Source: Paracidovorax konjaci
GTDB taxonomy: Bacteria > Pseudomonadota > Gammaproteobacteria > Burkholderiales > Burkholderiaceae_C
Length of the DNA stretch: 64,000 nucleotides
Assembly (NCBI RefSeq): GCF_900112675.1
Contig: NZ_FOMQ01000003.1
Coordinates: forward strand, 186,001-250,000
Reading direction: 5' to 3'
Within the stretch, counting starts at the first letter, position 1. The number at the start of each line of letters is the position of its first letter. Under the pieces are notes generated by a model. That model ran no database searches. It had not been told where the DNA came from and saw nothing but the letters and a program-made list of their open reading frames with translations. Position numbers and translations under genes: made by a program. Of this stretch, positions 56,969 to 64,000 are shown piece by piece.

Positions 56969-58791
56969 AACACCGGCACGACATGCCGATGGGCGCCTGC
57001 CTTCGCCCCGAAGGCGGCGTCCAATTCACATTGTGGGCTCCAGCAGCCAAGCGACTGACTCTTCAATATCGGACGGCTGCCAGTGCGGCACCTGAGCATG
57101 TCGAGGCCCAAAGGGGTGAAAATGGTCAATGGACTGCAGAGCTGCCGCAGGCCGGTGCAGGAACGTTGTACCAGTGGCAGCCGGATGGCGGACCGCTCGT
57201 CCCAGATCCGGCATCCAGAAGCAATCCGGATGGCCCCCATGGCCCCAGCCAGGTCACGGATCCCCTGGCATTCGATTGGGACGACGAGAACTGGCGCGGT
57301 CGTCCATGGAACGAGGTCGTTCTGTATGAACTTCACGTTGGCACCTTCACTCCCGAGGGCACGTTTGCCGCAGCCATCGGTCGGCTCGAGTGGCTGGTAG
57401 AGATCGGCATCACGGCAGTGGAGTTGATGCCTGTGGCAACCTTCGGCGGTCGCCATGGCTGGGGCTACGATGGCGTGCTGCACTTCGCGCCACATCCTGC
57501 GTACGGATCTCCGGACGACATGAAGCGGTTTGTCGCCGCAGCCCACGCGCATGGGCTGATGGTGTTCCTTGACGTGGTGTACAACCATTTCGGCCCCGAC
57601 GGCAATTACCTCGGCGGATACGCGCCTTCGTTTTTTTCCGATACCCACCATAGCCCCTGGGGCGCTGCCATCAATTTCGATGGAAAGGACAGCGGTCCGG
57701 TGCGGGAGTTCTTCGTGAACAACGCACTCTATTGGGTCAATGAGTTTCGTCTGGATGGCTTGAGGCTGGATGCCGTTCATGCCATCGTGGACGACAGCAC
57801 TCCGCACATCCTCGACGAAATCTCTCGACGCGTTCGTGAGGCGACGACGGGCCGGCACATTCATCTTGTTCTGGAGAACGACAAGAATGAAGCAGTGCGT
57901 CTGTCTTCTCGCCCGGAGCCGGGACGCTATGAAGCGCAGTGGAATGACGATTTCCACCATGCCTTGCATGCCAGCCTGACAGGAGAACGCCAAGGCTACT
58001 ACGCCGACTATGCCCGATCCCCGCTCGAAGCACTGGCCAATGGTCTCGTGAACGGCTACGTCTTTGCGCCTTCGCCACGCAACGGCGAAGGACAGCGCCT
58101 GGTACTCCAACCCGCTGTCGCCCAGTCGCAGGAAACGCTGGTGAACTTCTTCGGTAACCACGATCAGGTCGGAAACCGCGCGTTCGGCGAACGCCTTGCC
58201 CATTTGGTCGAGCCGCCGGCAGCGGACCTCGCACTGCTACTCACCCTGCTCACACCGGCAACGCCCATGCTTTTCATGGGCGACGAATTCGGAGCGCAAA
58301 CACCGTTCCTGTACTTCGCTGACTGGGAAGGTGATCTCCGCGAAGCGGTACGCAAGGGGCGCCAACGCGAGTTCCGGCTCGAAGCCGGCTCCGGAGTGGA
58401 GTTGCCCGACCCCTGCGACCTCCAGACCTTCGAACGCAGTCGCTTGAACTGGAGTGACACAGAGTCTGTCGCCGGAAAGGCACGTTTGGCGCTGGTGCGC
58501 GCCGGCTTGGCAACCCGGCGCGACTGGATCGCTGCGCGCACGCACCTGTTGCGCAACGGAGAACACGCCTCGACACGGATAGGTTCGACAGGCCTTCGCG
58601 TGACCTGGGCCTATGACGATGGAGCGCAGCTCTTGATGGAAGTGAACTTGGGCAGCGACCCCGTTGCAGTTGAGGAAGAAGGCGGTGCTAGCAGCGATAA
58701 CGACACGACTGTATTCCTGCACCGCTGGAATGACACCCGTAAATGGGCTCCCTGGTCGGCTCGCTGGATCTTGCGGAGAGCATCAGCATGA
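56965..58791 (+). CDS. treZ: Malto-oligosyltrehalose trehalohydrolase
   Basis: A 608-residue GH13 enzyme that releases trehalose from maltooligosyl-trehalose. Nucleophile Asp269 (DGLRLDAVHAIVDD), acid Glu304 (VLENDKN) and Asp400 (GNHDQVG) are present. ENDKN is typical of TreZ and separates it from the branching enzyme GlgB. The C-terminus is Ala/Arg-rich. It overlaps glgX and the malQ-treY gene by 4 bp each. Confidence 0.94.
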   Translation: MKHRHDMPMGACLRPEGGVQFTLWAPAAKRLTLQYRTAASAAPEHVEAQRGENGQWTAELPQAGAGTLYQWQPDGGPLVPDPASRSNPDGPHGPSQVTDPLAFDWDDENWRGRPWNEVVLYELHVGTFTPEGTFAAAIGRLEWLVEIGITAVELMPVATFGGRHGWGYDGVLHFAPHPAYGSPDDMKRFVAAAHAHGLMVFLDVVYNHFGPDGNYLGGYAPSFFSDTHHSPWGAAINFDGKDSGPVREFFVNNALYWVNEFRLDGLRLDAVHAIVDDSTPHILDEISRRVREATTGRHIHLVLENDKNEAVRLSSRPEPGRYEAQWNDDFHHALHASLTGERQGYYADYARSPLEALANGLVNGYVFAPSPRNGEGQRLVLQPAVAQSQETLVNFFGNHDQVGNRAFGERLAHLVEPPAADLALLLTLLTPATPMLFMGDEFGAQTPFLYFADWEGDLREAVRKGRQREFRLEAGSGVELPDPCDLQTFERSRLNWSDTESVAGKARLALVRAGLATRRDWIAARTHLLRNGEHASTRIGSTGLRVTWAYDDGAQLLMEVNLGSDPVAVEEEGGASSDNDTTVFLHRWNDTRKWAPWSARWILRRASA

Positions 58792-61700
58792 CTGATTTTC
58801 ACAATGCAGACCCCGACACCCTTCGGCGGATGGCGGAGCGCGCGGGCATCGCCTTGCACTACACGAGTTTCTGGGGAGAGTCGCGCGAAGTGCCGCACCA
58901 GGTGCTCGAAAAGGCCCTAACGGCGATGGGATCGCATGCAGATGCTTCGGCAATACCTTCACCGATCGTCGTAGAAGAAGGACAGCCATGGGTCATCGAC
59001 CTGGGCCATGCCAGCCCCTGGCGGCTCGTCACCAGTGAAGTGGAGGCCCAGGAGACAGTCTGCGAAGGCTCGGGACCATCGGCACAGTTGCCTGCAAGTT
59101 TGCGTGCCGGCTACTACCTTCTAACCGGCACGCCGGTTGAGCGCTTCGTGATCGTTGCACCGTCGCGCTGCTGGTCCCCGGAACCACTGCGCCATGGTGA
59201 GCGGTGGTGGGGACTGAGCGTTCAACTCTACGCTCTGCGCTCGGAACGCAATTGGGGTATTGGCGACTTTACCGACCTGGCCGAACTGATTGCCACAGCG
59301 GCGGCGCAGGGCGCAGCCTTTCTGGGATTGAGTCCTCTTCACGCGCTGCGGATGGACCGGCCCAACGAGGCAAGCCCATACAGTCCATCCAGCCGCCTCG
59401 CACTCAACCCGCTTTTCATTGATGTCTCCGCGACACCGGAATTCCTGCGCTGCACCCGAGCACAGGCATTGTGGGCGGATGGCGTCTTCCAGCAACGCCT
59501 GCAGGCCTTGCGCGAAGCCGATGCCGTGCATTACGAGGGCGTGGCTTCCGTGAAGGAAGAAGTTCTTTCCTTGCTGTGGGCCGACTTCCTGCACAACGAC
59601 TGGAAGCCCCTGAGCCCCCGCGGCTTGGCGTTCCAGACGTTTATGCAGGAACATGGCGCAACGCTGGGCCCCCATGCACTGTTCGAGGCAGTCCAGATCC
59701 ACCTTTCCCGCAGTTCACCTGACGTCTGGGGTTGGCCGGCATGGCCTGAAGCGTTGCAGGATCCAGCGGGTGCCGGGGCCCAGGAGTTTTCGAGAGAGCA
59801 TGCGGAACTGGTGGCCTATCGCATGTGGCTGCAATGGGTCGCGCATACGCAACTGGTCCAAGCCAGCGAACGTGCCCGTGCATTGATGCCCCTCGGCCTG
59901 TATTGCGATCTGGCCGTGGGAGCCAACGATGGCGGCTCCGAAACGTGGACGAGCCAGGCTCTCTACGCTCGCGGCATGCATGTCGGCGCGCCACCTGATC
60001 CGCTCAATACGCAGGGCCAGGATTGGGGATTGCCCCCGCTCAATCCGGTGGCATTGACGGTGGCCCGGTTCATGCCGATCCGGCGCTTGCTGCACGCAGT
60101 GATGCAGTCCGCAGGCGCCCTGCGCATGGACCACGTCATGGCTTTGATGCGGTTGTTCTGGACCCATGCCGGGGAAGGAACCTACGTGACCTATCCCCTG
60201 GAGGCCCTCATGGCCGTGCTGGCCATCGAGAGCCACCGGCACCGCTGCTTGGTGATTGGAGAAGATCTGGGCAATGTGGCTCCACAAATGCGTGAAGCCA
60301 TGGCGCAAAGAGATTTGCTCTCGTACCGCCCCCTTATTTTCGAGCGTATGGATGGAGGCACATTCCGCCCGCCGGCGCAGTGGCCTGCCCGGGCGCTGGC
60401 CGTGGTCAGCACGCATGACCTTCCGACTCTGCGCGGCTATTGGGCTGGAGAAGATATTGAAGTGCAGCGCCGCCTGGGCTGGCTGCAAGACTCCGAAGCG
60501 CATGCGCGCAGTTTGATCGAACGCGCCCAGGACCGCGTGCGGCTTCTGATGGCGCTTCAGGAAGAAGGCCTCTTGCCTGAGGGTGCTACCGTAGACGCCC
60601 AGTCCGTCCCAGAGGCTACTTCGGAATTCATCGCTGCCGTGCATGCCTACCTGGCACGGACACCCTGTTGGCTTGCCGCAGTGCAGATCGAGGATGCCAT
60701 CGGCCAATTGGAGCAGGTCAATGTGCCAGGCTCCACAGAAGACATGCAGCCCAACTGGCGCCGCCGATTGACCGTACCTGTGGACCGGCTGGCCACAAAT
60801 CCTTGTTTTCTAGCGGTGGCGGCCGCAATGCGCGAACACCGCGGTCGTCCTGCGATGCAGCACCCCGCAGAGGAATTGCCTGCGCTGGAAACGGCAGATA
60901 TCCCCCTGGCCACCTACCGTGTCCAATTCCATAAGGACAACACGTTCGCTCACATGACGGGGGCGGTGCCATATCTAAAGGCACTGGGAGTCAGCCATCT
61001 CTACAGCTCGCCCTACCTCAAGGCAGCCCCGGGCAGCATGCACGGTTACAACGTCGTTGACCCCACGCAACTCAATCCTGAAATAGGGACGGATGAAAGC
61101 CACGCCGCGCTATGTGATGCGCTGAAAGCCTCCGGGCTCGGTCAGCTGCTCGACATCGTTCCCAACCACATGGGGGTGATGGAAGCTTCCAACCCTTGGT
61201 GGAAGGATGTCATGGAGCATGGCAAAGCATCTGTCCATGCCACGTACTTCGACATCGAGTGGGAACCCGCTTCCGAAAGCCTGCAGGGCCGTGTGCTTCT
61301 GCCGATGCTCGGAGCGCAGTTTGGCCAGGTCCTCGAAGCAGGCGAATTGCGCCTTGATTTCGATGCCGACACGGGGCAATTTGTGGTGCGCTATTGGGAT
61401 CACCGCTTACCTATCGACCCCTGCCATTACGCGCGCATCTTCGCCGCATTACCCGCCCCGGTTCCAGATGGCGATTCGGATGCGGGCAGTGCAGCCCAGG
61501 TCCACTCGCTGATCGACGCCTTTGGCCGACTACCCGATCGCAATTCCACGTCAGAGGCAGAACGCACCGTGCGCCTGCGTGACTCCGCGCTCCACCAGCT
61601 TCGGCTCGCGGATTTGGTGGCAGCAAATCCTTGGCTGCGCCAGTGGATCGCGGCATGCCTGGAAAAGTGGAATGGCCACCAGGGCCAACCGGAGAGCTTC

Positions 61701-63770
61701 GACGCGCTGGACGAATTGCTGCGAGACCAAGCCTACCGGCTCGCAGATTGGCGTGTGGCCGGGGATGACATCAATTACCGCCGATTTTTTGATGTGAATT
61801 CGCTGGCTGCGCTTCGCATGGAAGACCCTTCCGTTTTTGAAGCTGCACACGCCTGCATTTTCCGTTGGCTGGCTGAAGGCCGCATTTCCGGCCTGCGCAT
61901 TGACCATCCAGATGGCCTGGCACATCCGGCGCAGTATTTCGAGCGCCTGCAGCGGCGCTACTCCGCGCTTTCAAGGGCCGCAGGCCAGCAACCCAGGGCT
62001 CTGTATGTCGTAGTGGAAAAAATTCTGGCAGACCATGAACCCCTCCCCCCCGATTGGCCGGTGCATGGTTCGACGGGTTATCGATTCGGCAGTCTCGTGA
62101 ACGGGCTTTTCGTGGACCCAGCTTCTCAGGCAGCGTTCGACGATGCCTACACCAGTTTCACTGGTGACCGCAAAGAGTTCGAGGAAGCGGTCTACGAGTG
62201 CAAGAAGCACATCATCGAAACGTCTCTGTACAGCGATCTCGGATGGCTTGCAGACACGCTCTACCGCATCGCCCAGGCGGATCGGCGCACGATTGATTTC
62301 ACTCGCAATCAGCTCCGGCTGGCTCTCACGGAAGTGGCAGCCGTTTTTCCCGTCTACCGCACTTATCTGGTACCCGACGACACTGCCGCGAGCGACACCG
62401 ACAAACGCCATGTCGAATGGGCCATTTCTGCGGCACGTCGCCATATGGGAACCAGCGAAGGCGGCGTTCTTGCATACCTGCAAAGTGTGCTGTTGGGCAA
62501 CGCCGGATCGGCACCGCAGTTGCGCTCACGCTTCATTCGACGGTGGCAGCAATTCACAGCTCCGGTGATGGCCAAATCGGTAGAGGACACCGTCTTTTAC
62601 CGGTATGTCCGGTTAGTGTCACTCAATGAAGTGGGCTCCGAGCCGCGCCGGTTCGGACTGACATGCGCCGCATTCCATCAAGCGAACCAACAAAGGGCCC
62701 GCCATCTTCCAAATGACCTGCTCGCCACGTCGACCCACGACAGCAAGCGGTCGGAGGACCTTCGCGCGCGGCTGAACGTACTGTCGGAGATCCCTGCGCT
62801 CTGGGAAGACACCGCCCTGCAACTCAGGGAACTGGGAAGTCGCTTCTGCTCCGAGGTCGATGGAGCAGAGGCACCTCGACCCCACGACCTGTGGGCGCTT
62901 TACCAAGCATTGGTAGGGATCTGGCCCACGCACGCAACCCAGCCTCAGGAGCGGGCCGAGCTGCGCGAGCGGATACAACAGTACATGGTGAAGGCCATGC
63001 GCGAGGCAAAGCAGGAGACGAACTGGCTATTCCCCAACGAGAGCTATGAAGCTGCCGTGGCACGCTATATCGATGGAGCCCTGGCGACCGAAAGGTTTGT
63101 GCGCGAGCTGGAAAGCTTCGTGCAATCCATTGCGCCTTACGGCTTCCGCAACAGTCTTTGCCAATTGGCTCTCAAACTCACCGTCCCCGGTGTGCCGGAC
63201 ATCTATCAAGGCTGCGAACAGTGGAACTTCAGTCTGGTGGATCCTGACAACCGGCGGCCCGTGGACTTCATGTCGCTGGAGAGCTCTCTGAAGAATTTGC
63301 AGAGCCTTTATGACGGCAGCTATCCAAAGCCCTCAGACTGGGCAAAATTGATGGGGCCGATCCCCTCTCCCGAAGCCAAGCAACTGGTGACCTGGAGGCT
63401 GCTGCAGTTGCGGCAATGTTTGCCCGAGCTCTTCCGCCAATCCACTTATCTACCGCTCTCGCTTGAAGGGCCGTGTGCAGACCACGCATTTGCATTCGCC
63501 CGCATCCGGGATGGAAAAGCCATTGTGGTGGTCTGCGCACGCCTCCTGTATGGTTTGGCAGCCATGGGGTGGCGAGGCACCCAGCTCCACGTGACTTCGG
63601 CCCACCCTGCGCTTGCAAAGACCGTACGTTGGGAAAATTGGCTGACGGGGCGAGCCTTCGAACCACCTAAAAACCAAGGATGGGACATGGAAGAGTTGCT
63701 GGGCGAAATAGTGCCTGATCGCCCTTCTCTCCCCTTCGCGGTGCTCGCAGGGCGAGAATCTGAAGAATGA
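58788..63770 (+). CDS. MalQ-TreY fusion: 4-alpha-glucanotransferase / malto-oligosyltrehalose synthase
   Basis: A 1660-residue protein that fuses two GH enzymes usually encoded separately. The MalQ half (about 1-690) begins with the family N-terminus and carries Asp448 (LRMDHVMA), Glu492 (VIGEDLGN) and Asp544 (STHDLPT). The TreY half begins near residue 703 (IPLATYRVQFH) and carries Asp1039 (LRIDHPDG), Glu1077 (VVEKILADHE) and Asp1318 (STHDSKRSED). MalQ can lengthen or rearrange maltodextrins for TreY, which converts the reducing end to trehalose; TreZ is encoded just upstream. It overlaps treZ and glgA by 4 bp each. There is no stop between the halves. Confidence 0.94.
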   Translation: MTDFHNADPDTLRRMAERAGIALHYTSFWGESREVPHQVLEKALTAMGSHADASAIPSPIVVEEGQPWVIDLGHASPWRLVTSEVEAQETVCEGSGPSAQLPASLRAGYYLLTGTPVERFVIVAPSRCWSPEPLRHGERWWGLSVQLYALRSERNWGIGDFTDLAELIATAAAQGAAFLGLSPLHALRMDRPNEASPYSPSSRLALNPLFIDVSATPEFLRCTRAQALWADGVFQQRLQALREADAVHYEGVASVKEEVLSLLWADFLHNDWKPLSPRGLAFQTFMQEHGATLGPHALFEAVQIHLSRSSPDVWGWPAWPEALQDPAGAGAQEFSREHAELVAYRMWLQWVAHTQLVQASERARALMPLGLYCDLAVGANDGGSETWTSQALYARGMHVGAPPDPLNTQGQDWGLPPLNPVALTVARFMPIRRLLHAVMQSAGALRMDHVMALMRLFWTHAGEGTYVTYPLEALMAVLAIESHRHRCLVIGEDLGNVAPQMREAMAQRDLLSYRPLIFERMDGGTFRPPAQWPARALAVVSTHDLPTLRGYWAGEDIEVQRRLGWLQDSEAHARSLIERAQDRVRLLMALQEEGLLPEGATVDAQSVPEATSEFIAAVHAYLARTPCWLAAVQIEDAIGQLEQVNVPGSTEDMQPNWRRRLTVPVDRLATNPCFLAVAAAMREHRGRPAMQHPAEELPALETADIPLATYRVQFHKDNTFAHMTGAVPYLKALGVSHLYSSPYLKAAPGSMHGYNVVDPTQLNPEIGTDESHAALCDALKASGLGQLLDIVPNHMGVMEASNPWWKDVMEHGKASVHATYFDIEWEPASESLQGRVLLPMLGAQFGQVLEAGELRLDFDADTGQFVVRYWDHRLPIDPCHYARIFAALPAPVPDGDSDAGSAAQVHSLIDAFGRLPDRNSTSEAERTVRLRDSALHQLRLADLVAANPWLRQWIAACLEKWNGHQGQPESFDALDELLRDQAYRLADWRVAGDDINYRRFFDVNSLAALRMEDPSVFEAAHACIFRWLAEGRISGLRIDHPDGLAHPAQYFERLQRRYSALSRAAGQQPRALYVVVEKILADHEPLPPDWPVHGSTGYRFGSLVNGLFVDPASQAAFDDAYTSFTGDRKEFEEAVYECKKHIIETSLYSDLGWLADTLYRIAQADRRTIDFTRNQLRLALTEVAAVFPVYRTYLVPDDTAASDTDKRHVEWAISAARRHMGTSEGGVLAYLQSVLLGNAGSAPQLRSRFIRRWQQFTAPVMAKSVEDTVFYRYVRLVSLNEVGSEPRRFGLTCAAFHQANQQRARHLPNDLLATSTHDSKRSEDLRARLNVLSEIPALWEDTALQLRELGSRFCSEVDGAEAPRPHDLWALYQALVGIWPTHATQPQERAELRERIQQYMVKAMREAKQETNWLFPNESYEAAVARYIDGALATERFVRELESFVQSIAPYGFRNSLCQLALKLTVPGVPDIYQGCEQWNFSLVDPDNRRPVDFMSLESSLKNLQSLYDGSYPKPSDWAKLMGPIPSPEAKQLVTWRLLQLRQCLPELFRQSTYLPLSLEGPCADHAFAFARIRDGKAIVVVCARLLYGLAAMGWRGTQLHVTSAHPALAKTVRWENWLTGRAFEPPKNQGWDMEELLGEIVPDRPSLPFAVLAGRESEE

Positions 63771-64000
63771 AAGTTCTCTTTGCTACGTCGGAATGCGCAC
63801 CGTTCATCAAAACCGGAGGATTGGGTGACGTCAGTGCCGCGCTACCGCCAGCCCTAGCATCTCTGGGCCATGAGGTCATGGTGCTGATGCCGGCTTATCC
63901 GGACATCCCCTCGCAAGGTCAGATCACAGGCCTTTTCACCGTACCGGCGGAGGGACCATGGCCAGTGTCCCAACTGCTACGAATGGAGCACGGCGACGGT
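63767..64000 (+). CDS. glgA: Glycogen synthase (partial, 5' end)
   Basis: The first 78 residues of GlgA, cut by the window end. MKVLFATSECAPFIKTGGLG (1-20) with the ADP-glucose-binding KTGGLGDV (15-22) is diagnostic. It adds glucose from ADP-glucose to glycogen. ATG 63767 overlaps the malQ-treY stop by ATGA. It is the fifth gene of the operon. Confidence 0.95.
   Translation, partial: MKVLFATSECAPFIKTGGLGDVSAALPPALASLGHEVMVLMPAYPDIPSQGQITGLFTVPAEGPWPVSQLLRMEHGDG

Noticed and set aside
56965-58791. Identification of this gene as the branching enzyme glgB
   Set aside because: The ENDKN motif with Glu304, the length and the neighbouring TreY domain fit TreZ; the longer GlgB N-terminal region is absent.

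Overview
The window is high-GC, densely coded bacterial chromosome. It most resembles a betaproteobacterium of the Comamonadaceae, close to Acidovorax/Paracidovorax. That is inferred from the proteins recognised by eye (a second, longer IF-1, the SiaABCD signalling operon, an RsbRST module followed by histidine kinases, HutD, SelO) and from codon use; no search was run. There are no rRNAs, phage genes, IS elements or CRISPR arrays. One tRNA-Pro(TGG) is present.

Layout. (1) 83-6883, minus strand: fatty-acid/acyl-CoA beta-oxidation genes (PaaI-like thioesterase, SDR, acyl-CoA dehydrogenase, thiolase, FadB/FadJ-type bifunctional enzyme) with a TetR-type dyad at 6908-6927. (2) 7110-11998, minus: a siaABCD-like operon (CBS-input PP2C phosphatase, SiaB kinase, SiaC, SiaD diguanylate cyclase) that also carries an EAL phosphodiesterase. 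(3) 12184-19099, minus: a LivFGMH-K branched-chain-type ABC transporter with an AlkK-like acyl-CoA synthetase. (4) 19273-29186: housekeeping genes, namely selO-msrB-yciB-bolA-parvulin PPIase (plus), DUF1624, an SGNH hydrolase, tRNA-Pro, infA2, psd, a small hypothetical, and a lipoprotein PAP2 phosphatase with an autotransporter-type repeat. (5) 29307-40792, minus: a complete histidine-utilisation locus (hutG, F, I, D, U, H, C) preceded by a NitT/TauT-type ABC transporter. Two HutC-like operators bracket the locus and tie the transporter to it.

(6) 41270-53137, plus: an RsbR-RsbS-RsbT stressosome module, an RsbX-like phosphatase with an extra ATPase domain, three histidine kinases (two hybrid), then haem oxygenase, bacteriophytochrome and a lone receiver. 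This is the most system-like part of the window: a stressosome apparently wired to two-component and red-light sensing. (7) 53508-64000, plus: a glycogen/trehalose operon, glgC-glgX-treZ-(malQ::treY fusion)-glgA, with every junction a 4-bp ATGA overlap. The last gene is cut by the window end.

Across the window four copies of a 47-bp element share one fixed architecture (13-bp block, 17-bp gap, GCTAT, 7-bp gap, ATAGC or one mismatch). Two copies lie in non-coding DNA, one encodes the C-terminus of HutD and one is read in frame inside HutF.
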